Shown: piece after piece, positions 1 through 5,866 of the stretch | Position numbering within the stretch: the stretch's first letter is position 1 | Layout: the number at the start of each line of letters is the position of its first letter | Source: Anaerolineae bacterium | GTDB lineage: Bacteria > Chloroflexota > Anaerolineae > 4572-78 > J111 | NCBI GenBank assembly: GCA_020433785.1 | Contig: JAGRCC010000318.1 | Coordinates: 1-5,866 of the forward strand | Reading direction: 5' to 3' | Length of the DNA: 5,866 nucleotides | Made by a program: the position numbers and the translations under genes | The notes under the pieces: generated by a model | The model's input: the letters and a program-made list of their open reading frames with translations, nothing else | Database searches by the model: none | Told to the model about the DNA's origin: nothing

Positions 1-1579
1 CGCCAATCAGCACAGCCTGGGCCAGCGCCGCCGTCGGGTGAGCCCCGTTAATCGCGGCGATAGCGGCCGGATAAGCGACCGCCGTCGCCAGCGCCGTGCC
101 TTTTGGACCGTAAGCGGTAGACCAGATGCGGTCATGGCTGTGGCCATGATGATCATGATCATGACCGTGATCATGATCGTGATGGTCATGGTCGTGATGA
201 TGGTGGTGATGATGCTCGTGGTCATCGTGGTGATGATGCTCATGGTTGTGATCATGATGGTGATCGTGTTCATGCTCATGGTCGTGGTCATCGTGGTGGT
301 GATGCTCATGTTCGTGATCATGGTCGTGGTCATGGTGATGATGATGCTCGTGCTCGTGATCATGATGGTGATCATGGCCATGATCGTGAGCCGGCGGGTC
401 GCCCGACTGCTCCCATAATGGCAGCCCGGTCAGACCGGCGGCAGCCACACCAACGCCCAATAACTTCAAGGCATCGGGAATCGGCAGAAGATCGGCGGCC
501 AGGCCAGCGGCGCCGGCGGCGCTCAGACCGGCGCCGGCTAAGGCGGCAATGTCGCGCTCCGGCCGGTATACGGTCAAATCCAACGCCCCGACCGACCCGG
601 AGATAAACCCGGCCCGGCGCAGAGCGTTTGACAAGGTGCGGATATAAGTGATCGACTCAAGGGGATCGGCGGCGTGAATGACTCGAAAGAAACGAACCGA
701 ACAGAGTCGGATGCCGGCTTCGGTGGCCAGATTAGCCCAGCGATCGGAGATGGTAACCCAATCTTCCTCCAGCAGTTCGGCCGGCTCAAATTCATGGGCT
801 AACACCACCAGGCCATCGACGGTCAGGTTTTTGGCTACAAACCAGTCGCCGCGTTGGTGACGGCTGAGGTTAAAGTAGGCGTAGGTCAGCCCGTTGCGAC
901 GCAGCGCCTCAACGGTGTGCTGAATGTTGAACTCAAAGCCGGGGGTCATGTTCCCTTGCACGGCGATCAATTTGGCTCCTAAAGCCGCAGCTTGATCGAG
1001 CGTCCGATCAATCATTTCGGGCTGGACCCAACTGAAGCCTACCGGTCGAGGCACAGGGGCCAGACCCACGCGACCCGCTAAATCGAAGTGAGTAGGGTTA
1101 AACCCCAGGCTGACTTCGGCCACGGCCGGTAGATCGCCCACGAAGGAGATAAGCGGTTTTTCAGCAGCGGTTAGTTGAGCCTGTAACTGCGGCAGCCGGG
1201 CTTGCAGTTCGGTGGTTACCCGTTCGGCCAGTTGCGACGTTTGGGCTTGCAAATAGACCCGGCCGGGGTCGCTGCCCTGGGTGACGCTCAGTTCGCCTCG
1301 GGCCAGCAGCCGCTCAAGAGTGAGTTCCGGAATGGAAAGATGAGTCGCCCCGCTCTCTTTGTACATGAGGAGTAAGGTTTCCACCGGACTGCCGCTGCCA
1401 TTGGCCTGATCGGCTAGAGCGGCGGCGCGAGTTGCCACTGCCTGGACATCATCCCAATCCAGCATGATGGCGGTAATGACATTATTTTCTTCCCACTGCC
1501 ATCGTTTGAGGATCGCTTTGGCTGAAGCTAAGGCTCCGGCCGTCATTAGACTATATGAAATCAGGCGATGTAGTTGCAA
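1..1579 (-). CDS. DUF5693-like membrane protein with an 85-residue His/Asp-rich loop, 3' end beyond the left edge
   Basis: The frame is open without a stop from 1690 to the left edge; 526 residues are visible from the chosen TTG start. Domains: a probable N-terminal membrane anchor (about residues 6-24, followed by KR), then a soluble domain (about 33-340) with the order I associate with DUF5693. That order is a MLDWDDV strand near 39-45, VSLGFNP near 156-162, GLAPVPRP at 172-179, and an IAVQGN...PGFEFNIQHTVEALRR stretch near 205-228. Two Ala/Leu/Gly-rich helices follow (about 345-365 and 368-388), then the His-rich block 398-482, then the start of a further helix (about 493-510) before the sequence ends. 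The biochemical role of DUF5693 is unknown to me; in other bacteria I recall it beside csaB, a polysaccharide pyruvyltransferase, which would fit the glycosyltransferases here. LarC, another protein with a His-rich stretch, was considered, but the flanking sequence does not resemble it. The gene lies 127 bp downstream of the GT-C gene, on the same strand. Family assignment is by motif memory, not a search. Confidence 0.75.
   Translation of the reverse strand, partial: MQLHRLISYSLMTAGALASAKAILKRWQWEENNVITAIMLDWDDVQAVATRAAALADQANGSGSPVETLLLMYKESGATHLSIPELTLERLLARGELSVTQGSDPGRVYLQAQTSQLAERVTTELQARLPQLQAQLTAAEKPLISFVGDLPAVAEVSLGFNPTHFDLAGRVGLAPVPRPVGFSWVQPEMIDRTLDQAAALGAKLIAVQGNMTPGFEFNIQHTVEALRRNGLTYAYFNLSRHQRGDWFVAKNLTVDGLVVLAHEFEPAELLEEDWVTISDRWANLATEAGIRLCSVRFFRVIHAADPLESITYIRTLSNALRRAGFISGSVGALDLTVYRPERDIAALAGAGLSAAGAAGLAADLLPIPDALKLLGVGVAAAGLTGLPLWEQSGDPPAHDHGHDHHHDHEHEHHHHHDHDHDHEHEHHHHDDHDHEHEHDHHHDHNHEHHHHDDHEHHHHHHHDHDHHDHDHGHDHDHHGHSHDRIWSTAYGPKGTALATAVAYPAAIAAINGAHPTAALAQAVLIG
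134..388 (-). repeat. Low-complexity tract encoding an 85-residue His/Asp/Glu block
   Basis: In the gene's frame, 85 consecutive codons encode 53 His, 19 Asp, 8 Glu, 3 Gly, 1 Asn and 1 Ser, with no other residue type. His alternates with single acidic residues or runs in blocks of three to seven (for example HHHHDDH twice). Both His codons, CAT and CAC, are mixed, so it is not a simple trinucleotide microsatellite. The block sits between two hydrophobic hairpins of the DUF5693-like protein. If the N-terminal anchor is in-to-out and two helices follow the soluble domain, the block lies on the extracytoplasmic side. Such composition is known from Zn, Ni and Co transporters and chaperones, so divalent metal binding is the natural inference. 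Confidence 0.95.
217..322. repeat. 66-bp-offset imperfect direct repeat inside the His-rich tract
   Basis: Bases 217-256 and 283-322 match over 40 positions with three mismatches (233/299, 245/311, 247/313). The inner 28 bases (217-244 against 283-310) differ at one position only. The offset of 66 bp equals 22 codons, so the duplication keeps the reading frame and duplicates the HHHHDDH peptide. Similarity becomes patchy outside this segment. Confidence 0.8.
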
Positions 1580-1590
1580 ATTTGTACCTC
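1577..1590 (-). promoter_or_regulatory. Ribosome binding site and TTG start of the DUF5693-like gene
   Basis: On the minus strand GAGG (1590-1587) is followed by a 7-nt spacer and TTG (1579-1577). The first in-frame ATG (1546-1544) has only an A/T-rich leader without a purine-rich site. Starting there would also remove the first residues of the hydrophobic anchor (LISYSLMTAGALASAKAIL), which is preceded by His-Arg and followed by Lys-Arg. The TTG start is therefore preferred. This rests on spacing and topology only. Confidence 0.6.
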
Positions 1591-1706
1591 GATAGCATTT
1601 ATTCAAAGGTGACTGGCACTTAATCGTTGTAATCGCAAGGTTGTATTGCCTGCAAAGTTCTCGATTTTTACAAAAGTGCCAGTCACCTGATTAGTTACCG
1701 TCAATG
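1580..1706. other. Intergenic gap between the GT-C-like gene and the DUF5693-like gene
   Basis: This 127-bp gap is more A/T-rich than the flanking genes and is largely filled by the inverted-repeat element at 1607-1688. A TTGACG hexamer reads on the minus strand at 1704-1699, just after the stop codon, but no acceptable -10 lies 16-18 bp downstream. No convincing promoter or U-tract terminator was found, so whether the DUF5693-like gene is read from the upstream operon or has its own promoter stays open. Confidence 0.6.
1607..1688. repeat. 82-bp element bounded by a perfect 15-bp inverted repeat (REP pair/BIME-like or MITE-like)
   Basis: AGGTGACTGGCACTT at 1607-1621 is the exact reverse complement of AAGTGCCAGTCACCT at 1674-1688, with 52 bp between. 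Each arm is itself an imperfect palindrome (AGGTG, 5-nt loop, CACTT, with one G-U pair). That is the layout of two REP sequences in opposite orientation, as mobilised by REP-associated tyrosine transposases (TnpA_REP/RAYT). No clear target-site duplication and no transposase are visible. As RNA it could form a long hairpin, but the large loop and the short T run (TTT) after it on the minus strand make it a poor intrinsic terminator. Confidence 0.7.
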
Positions 1707-4103
1707 TTACGAATTCATTTTGGTGATAGTCACCTGGTCAACGGCTAACGGGGCTAACCCCAGGTAGTAGACCTCAAAGCTAAGCGCCTGTCGGCGGGGG
1801 TTGTCGATGGTTAGGGTAAAATTCTGATACTGATTGGGTTGGGAGAAGGCCTGAGCTGGCAGTGATTGAGTGACTAATTCTTCAAAGTTAGCCGTAGCAG
1901 CAACCTGGAGTCGAGCTACCGGTTCAGTCGTATCGACCGGCTGCGACAGTTTTAGACGAAAGGTCACTTGATAGTGGCCGGCATCGTAGATGTCAAAGGG
2001 GCCATAAATGGCTTTCTGGGGCGGATCGACGGCCGGATCGACCAGCCAGGCCCGGTGATCCAGGGCAGCCGCATCAGTAATGGGCTGGCCGACAAAATGC
2101 TGGAAGCCAGCGACATCATAGGTATGGCTGCTAAGATGTTGCTGCCAGCTTAGATACCCGATCGCCGCTACCGGTATCGTCAAGGCCGCCGCCCACAGAA
2201 AGGGAATAGGCACCGCCACCGGCCAGGCTGGAGGGGCTGACCGGGATGATCGCTCTCGGCCGGATCGATACCACAGCCAGACGGCGCTTGCTACTATAAA
2301 CGCGAGGTAAAAATATGGCAAAATCCAGGCATAGAGTGGGTCGGGCGTAATGCGGATAGCTTGGGCTCGAAGATCACCCTGCCCGGTGGCGGTGGCCTGC
2401 AAAACCATCGCTGTTCGCCAGCGGTCGGGGTTGGGGTTAAAAAACGATTCGTCAACAAGCCCGAAGCGACCATCGGCCGGCAGGTCGGCGGCGGTGATAG
2501 TTTTATAAAATACCTGCCCGCCGCCTAGATGTTTGATCGACAGGCGTAGGAGTTCGGTTTCAGGCGGCAGCCCCGGTGCGACTTGAACGGGCCAGCGCAG
2601 CCGGTAATGGCCAAAGGATAAGGCTTCCAACGGCGTCGCGGCGATGAGCGGGGTCGATTGACCGCCGGAGGCAATCCACAGGGATTCGCCATCTTGTTGA
2701 ATTACCTGACCGGCTGGGTCGTTGGCTAAGTTTGGGGCGATAGTTTCATAATCGCCCAAGTTGGGCAGCCAGTCGGTCAGCGGTAGGTGGAACAGGGTGC
2801 TGTAGAAGATCGGCAGGGATGATTTGTAGGGTAGTTCCGGCTGGCGCAGAATGACGATGCCGTTGATCACGCTAACAGCGCCCAGCAAAATCGTCAGGCT
2901 CACGAACAGCATCGAATGGCGGTAGGTTCGCCAGGCCAAAGCCAGCAGGGGAGCCAGCGCCGGCAGGGCCACAACCAGAAAACGCGGGCCAACTTCCCAG
3001 GCGATCCAGAAACCGCCGGCGGCGGCCGTTAACCCTAGCGACAAGATAAAAGGCACTAGCAGCAGCCAATTGCGGCTGCGCCAGAAAGCACGCCCCAGCA
3101 CGGGCAAGCTCCAGACTCCCAAAATATAAATGGGCGCCAAAATAAACAGGCCGCGCTGCTGATCGACCAACCAACCAATGCCCCGGGTTAATCGAGTCCA
3201 GAGCAGCACCCCCGTGGCCGGGATAGCAATATCCACTCGGGCCGGCGCGCTCAAGTGGCTGTTTACCCACCACAGCAGCCCGATTGAAAGGCAAGTCAAC
3301 CCAACAGCCAACAGGCCCAGTTTTAGGTTTTTGAATAGGGTAAACAACCGGTTAGTCCCGGTTAGCGGCCCCGACCAGTAAGACCAGCACGTTAGCAAGG
3401 CCAGCACCAGCGCCAGAGGAATAAACCGCCGATTAAGCCAGGGCAGTATGATGAGCGACGCCACCAGAATCGCCGCTCCAAAGCCGGTCGGTTTGGGGGT
3501 AATGATAAAATACAGACTGATCGTGACCAGCAGCGCCGCAATGAGTTCCGGGTAAACCAGATAAGGATAGAAGAGTAACGGCGGGCTAAAAAAAACAAAA
3601 AGCGTCCCGATGAGGGCCGCTCCTATATCTTCACTAACCGACCAGGCCAGCTTAAAGGTTATCACCGCCAGCAAACCGGCGAGCATCGCCTGAAAGGCCA
3701 ATACTCCAAAACGCCCACCCAGCGCATAGGCCGGAGCAATCAGTACCGGCAGGCCGAGATAATGGTCAAGAATTTCAGCGCCGGCCGAATCGTATCGAAC
3801 CTGGCGGGCAATATCTTTGCTAAAGTAAAAGTCCAGATAGTCAAACTGATCGTAGTTATTCCTAAGATCAAAATCGCCATCGTGAACTAGGGAATGGGCA
3901 GTCAGCAGATAGTGAGGCTCATCACCGGTGGTGCGCCAGGTCCGGACCAGGTAGGGTAGCAGAACGAGATAAACGGCCGAAACACACACCCCAACCAACG
4001 CCAGCCACACAACATCGTGGGACTTGGTTTGCAGGCGGCTATGTCGACTAACAACGGAAATCCCGCGAATAGCTGGGGCGGATTTGGTCGCTTCAAGTTC
4101 CAT
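1707..4103 (-). CDS. GT-C-like polytopic membrane glycosyltransferase with two extracytoplasmic beta-sandwich modules
   Basis: The protein has 798 residues. A basic N-terminus is followed by TM1 (about 31-53), then a first outer loop carrying GDEPHY (60-65). An Asp-Glu pair in this place is the catalytic signature of GT-C enzymes of the ArnT/PMT type, which use polyprenyl-phosphate sugars. About ten more hydrophobic segments run to residue 419, including RGLFILAPIYIL (317-328) and EVGPRFLVVALPALAPL (370-386), patterns I associate with bacterial GT-C-like membrane proteins. Residues about 440-588 form a soluble module; two further helices follow (about 590-612 and 629-651), then a second soluble module (about 660-798). 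Both modules look beta-rich with a similar core (FGHYRLRWPVQV near 498-508, AGHYQVTFRLKL near 708-719). The ATG lies inside the end of the GT2 gene with an 11-nt overlap and no strong Shine-Dalgarno, which implies translational coupling. The sugar and acceptor cannot be told. It could instead be a non-catalytic GT-C relative. Confidence 0.75.
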   Translation of the reverse strand: MELEATKSAPAIRGISVVSRHSRLQTKSHDVVWLALVGVCVSAVYLVLLPYLVRTWRTTGDEPHYLLTAHSLVHDGDFDLRNNYDQFDYLDFYFSKDIARQVRYDSAGAEILDHYLGLPVLIAPAYALGGRFGVLAFQAMLAGLLAVITFKLAWSVSEDIGAALIGTLFVFFSPPLLFYPYLVYPELIAALLVTISLYFIITPKPTGFGAAILVASLIILPWLNRRFIPLALVLALLTCWSYWSGPLTGTNRLFTLFKNLKLGLLAVGLTCLSIGLLWWVNSHLSAPARVDIAIPATGVLLWTRLTRGIGWLVDQQRGLFILAPIYILGVWSLPVLGRAFWRSRNWLLLVPFILSLGLTAAAGGFWIAWEVGPRFLVVALPALAPLLALAWRTYRHSMLFVSLTILLGAVSVINGIVILRQPELPYKSSLPIFYSTLFHLPLTDWLPNLGDYETIAPNLANDPAGQVIQQDGESLWIASGGQSTPLIAATPLEALSFGHYRLRWPVQVAPGLPPETELLRLSIKHLGGGQVFYKTITAADLPADGRFGLVDESFFNPNPDRWRTAMVLQATATGQGDLRAQAIRITPDPLYAWILPYFYLAFIVASAVWLWYRSGRERSSRSAPPAWPVAVPIPFLWAAALTIPVAAIGYLSWQQHLSSHTYDVAGFQHFVGQPITDAAALDHRAWLVDPAVDPPQKAIYGPFDIYDAGHYQVTFRLKLSQPVDTTEPVARLQVAATANFEELVTQSLPAQAFSQPNQYQNFTLTIDNPRRQALSFEVYYLGLAPLAVDQVTITKMNS
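1728..1736. repeat. Extra copy of the inverted-repeat core at the 3' end of the GT-C-like gene
   Basis: AGTCACCTG occurs at 1681-1689, in and just past the right arm of the inverted repeat, and again at 1728-1736. The second copy forms part of a short palindrome (GGTGA-TAG-TCACC, 1722-1734) inside the last codons of the GT-C-like gene (DQVTITKMNS). It is a short match and may be chance. Confidence 0.35.
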
Positions 4104-5178
4104 ACCGGTTATAAGTTAATTCCCTCTCTGTTTCTCGCGGATCAATTAAAGGAGGAGGTGATCGAAGCGGCTCGGCGAAAAAATTAGCCAGCCAGTGCAG
4201 CAGCAATCCGCAGCCAAATGAAATACCATTGTAAAAATAGTAAAGCCAATGGAGGGGGATGACCCCTATCATAAACATTAAGCCGCGTTTGTGGTAAAAG
4301 AAGCGATACAGATTGAGGTTAAGGAAAAAGAGGAGAATGGCCAAACCCAAGGCCACGTCAAGCGCTGTAAGGGAGAAAAAGCTGCTTAGCAAAGCCAAAA
4401 CCAGGGCATAAACCGCAATAACACTAATGCGGTTATGGGTTTGGAGGTTCAGGTCGCCCACAAAGGCTCTATCGCGCAGAATTAATCGCGTCCAGGGGAT
4501 GCCTCGATCAAAAATATCCGATTTAATCAGGTCGTTAAACCTCCAGGCTTTAAGGTGTTTGACCTGAACATTTTTAACCAGCCGAATTTTGCCGCCGGCC
4601 TGTTTGAGCCGATAGCCCAAATCAATGTCTTCAATTGAGGGTCGAGGGTAGCGTTGGACATCAAAGCCGCCCAGTTTCAAAAATCGATTGCGCTTGATCA
4701 CGCCGCAACCGGTCCAAAAAGTGGAGGCTTCCTCTTTACCATTTTGATGCACATAATGGTGAAACAGGTTTTTGTATTGAGCCACAAAGCCTCGCGCGTC
4801 CGGGGTATCGTCGTAAGAACCAAAGATAGCATCCAGCATCGGATGCTGCCTTAAAAAGGTCGCCGCCACAGCCAAAGTGTCAGCATGCACTTCGCAGTCG
4901 GCATCGATGAAAAATAGATAGCGCCCCTTAGCAATTTTAGCGCCAATGTTACGGGCGGCAGCCGGACCCAGCCGCTTCCCTGTAGCAAACAAGCGGGCCT
5001 TGAACTGCCGAGTTAGCCCATCTGATCCGTCGGTTGAACCATCATCAACTACAATCAATTCCCAATCGGTAAACGTTGATTGCTGGATGGCGCTGAGACA
5101 GCGCTCAAAGGCATAACCACCGTTGTACACGGGAATGATCACTGAAAAAAAAGGAGCTTGTTTCTTTCCGTTTCTCAT
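4093..5178 (-). CDS. Family 2 glycosyltransferase with C-terminal membrane helices
   Basis: The protein has 361 residues from the ATG. The GT-A fold is clear: FFSVIIPVYNGG (10-21), ELIVVDDGSTDG with Asp45-Asp46 for nucleotide binding, LGPAAARNIGA (70-80), and the metal-binding DAD at 92-94. TGCGVIKR (156-163) forms an acceptor-site loop, and SIEDIDLGYRL (181-191) supplies the catalytic Glu-Asp (183-184). Three to four hydrophobic segments follow (about 252-270, 272-292, 299-329), anchoring the enzyme to the inner face of the membrane, where it would use a nucleotide sugar and a membrane-bound acceptor. The ATG at 5178 starts 4 nt after the upstream stop and is preceded by a close AGGA. An in-frame TTG at 5193 would add five residues and overlap the previous gene by 11 nt, but has no ribosome site. 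The end overlaps the GT-C-like gene. The role is probably surface polysaccharide or glycolipid assembly; the substrate is unknown. Confidence 0.88.
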   Translation of the reverse strand: MRNGKKQAPFFSVIIPVYNGGYAFERCLSAIQQSTFTDWELIVVDDGSTDGSDGLTRQFKARLFATGKRLGPAAARNIGAKIAKGRYLFFIDADCEVHADTLAVAATFLRQHPMLDAIFGSYDDTPDARGFVAQYKNLFHHYVHQNGKEEASTFWTGCGVIKRNRFLKLGGFDVQRYPRPSIEDIDLGYRLKQAGGKIRLVKNVQVKHLKAWRFNDLIKSDIFDRGIPWTRLILRDRAFVGDLNLQTHNRISVIAVYALVLALLSSFFSLTALDVALGLAILLFFLNLNLYRFFYHKRGLMFMIGVIPLHWLYYFYNGISFGCGLLLHWLANFFAEPLRSPPPLIDPRETERELTYNRYGT

Positions 5179-5182
5179 GTTC

Positions 5183-5866
5183 CTAGACTTCAAATTTCAA
5201 TCGCTGCTTCAATAAGTTCATTGTATCGGTTTTATGAAATGTTAAAGCTGTTTGCCATACTTGCCACTTGGCGTTGAAAGAGCCGGCCCAGCGAGCCGCT
5301 TCTTTTCGATCTAAAATACCGCGTTGGAGACGCTGCTGGAGGGTAACCAACGGTGGATGCTGAGTTCGCTCAAGCAACCCCGCAGCATCCAGGGAGCGAA
5401 CATACCCCACCAAAGCCGGTGAGCAATCCTGCTCAAGAGCGGCCAGGGATGATTCCGGAATGGGTGCATTGTAAAGTGATTTGGCCCAATAAAATCCGGC
5501 ATACACAAATGGTTGAGCCTCGCTCTGACGGACTCGGTGCAGCAGTTCAGGCCACTTAATCTCTTCGGCCCACACCTGAAGAACTTGACCAATATCATAT
5601 AGTTGTAAAAACACCGAGCTGCCCATAATCACATGAAACGTCGCGTGAACGGCCAGGTGAATTAGCAAATCGGTCGTTGACAGCCGAAAGGCCGGTTGGT
5701 GGTTCAAGTCAATCGGCACGGCCCGGTCCCAAACGCCGGGGGTGATATCCACTTTGAGACCGAACCACGCTTCCTCCAAGGAAATGTGTGGCTCCACCAT
5801 CCGGTCGGCCTCGGTACTTAGAAACGGATTAGGGGTAGACCCTTCATTACCGGCCCGTCGATAGGT
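5183..5866 (-). CDS. Nucleotidyltransferase-family protein (NTP_transf_5/PF14907-like), 5' part beyond the right edge
   Basis: The frame is open to the right edge, giving 227 residues of C-terminal sequence. The ATG at 5800 is internal: 22 further codons continue upstream in frame (TYRRAGNEG... to ADR), so the real start is outside. The visible part resembles the second half of PF14907 proteins: a VE-H strand, an AVPI/PAFRLSTTDLLIHLAVHATFH helix with spaced histidines, then LYDIGQVLQVWAEEIKWPELLHRV, and an all-helical tail. The nucleotidyltransferase core with its metal-binding aspartates would be in the missing N-terminal part, so activity cannot be judged. Family members occur in exopolysaccharide and some peptide-modification clusters; their reaction is poorly defined. 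The stop codon lies 4 nt before the ATG of the GT2 gene, so the two are probably translated together. Confidence 0.6.
   Translation of the reverse strand, partial: TYRRAGNEGSTPNPFLSTEADRMVEPHISLEEAWFGLKVDITPGVWDRAVPIDLNHQPAFRLSTTDLLIHLAVHATFHVIMGSSVFLQLYDIGQVLQVWAEEIKWPELLHRVRQSEAQPFVYAGFYWAKSLYNAPIPESSLAALEQDCSPALVGYVRSLDAAGLLERTQHPPLVTLQQRLQRGILDRKEAARWAGSFNAKWQVWQTALTFHKTDTMNLLKQRLKFEV

Noticed and set aside
134..388. CRISPR array or non-coding satellite
   Set aside because: There are no regular repeats and spacers. The tract stays in frame with no stop, encodes only His, Asp, Glu and a few small residues, and sits inside a coding gene.
1..418. Long open frames on both strands through the tract, giving Met/Val/Ile-rich or Met/Thr/Ile-rich proteins
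   Set aside because: These are other-frame readings of CAY/GAY codons. The true frame continues for 1.5 kb with a coherent protein on either side of the tract.
1..1579. LarC-type nickel-cofactor protein or a cation transporter, because of the His-rich segment
   Set aside because: The N-terminal 397 residues lack the LarC start and fold pattern and are mostly soluble, unlike CDF or ZIP transporters. They resemble DUF5693 instead.
1699..1704. TTGACG as the -35 of a promoter for the DUF5693-like gene
   Set aside because: At 16-18 bp spacing the -10 positions read TGGCAC-like sequence within the inverted repeat, with no TATAAT-like hexamer.
1722..1734. GGTGA-TAG-TCACC palindrome as an operator
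   Set aside because: It is inside the final codons of the GT-C-like gene, short, and explained by the peptide VTIT coding; there is no second site with the spacing of an operator pair.
2872..3294. 140-residue minus-strand open frame within the GT-C-like gene
   Set aside because: It overlaps the conserved membrane core in another frame and has a low-quality Pro/Ala/Gly-rich composition; it is a shadow.
4654..4854. Small plus-strand open frame opposite the GT2 gene
   Set aside because: It lies antisense to the conserved catalytic motifs of the glycosyltransferase, without a ribosome site or recognisable domain.
5798..5800. ATG as the start of the nucleotidyltransferase-like gene
   Set aside because: The frame continues open for 22 codons to the window edge with family-like sequence (YRRAG), and the known family needs an N-terminal catalytic half.

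Overview
The window shows one side of an envelope-polysaccharide or glycoconjugate locus. All four coding regions read right to left on the minus strand. No RNA genes, insertion sequences with transposases, or CRISPR arrays were seen. Codon and protein style suggest a member of Chloroflexota (Anaerolineae-like): moderately high GC, a large GT-C-type membrane glycosyltransferase with a GDEPHY loop and extracytoplasmic beta-sandwich modules, and a DUF5693-type protein. This taxonomic call is inference from remembered family distribution; no marker gene is present.

Layout in transcription order, starting at the right edge. (1) 5866-5183 is the C-terminal 227 residues of a nucleotidyltransferase-like protein of the NTP_transf_5 (PF14907) type, with its N-terminus outside the window. 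(2) 5178-4093 is a family 2 glycosyltransferase with C-terminal membrane helices, starting 4 nt after the previous stop. (3) 4103-1707 is a 798-residue polytopic GT-C-like protein that overlaps the GT2 gene by 11 nt. These three look like one translationally coupled operon. (4) A gap of 127 bp (1580-1706) carries a perfect 15-bp inverted repeat with a 52-bp spacer, resembling a REP pair/BIME or small MITE. (5) 1579 to beyond the left edge is a DUF5693-like membrane protein, probably starting at a TTG codon behind a good Shine-Dalgarno site.

The most striking feature is inside gene 5. Between two predicted membrane helices it carries an uninterrupted 85-residue block (134-388) with 53 His, 19 Asp and 8 Glu, presumably a large extracytoplasmic metal-binding loop. 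The DNA keeps a 66-bp-offset direct repeat, so the block seems to have grown by in-frame duplication. Such His/Asp loops are familiar from metal transporters and nickel or zinc chaperones. I do not know of one as a normal part of DUF5693 proteins, so this is the best candidate for something undescribed.

Working model (inference): the GT2 enzyme adds a sugar on the cytoplasmic side of the membrane. The GT-C-like protein transfers lipid-linked sugar on the outer face, where its beta-sandwich modules lie. The DUF5693 protein belongs to a neighbouring step of envelope polymer assembly or modification and may sense or buffer a divalent metal.
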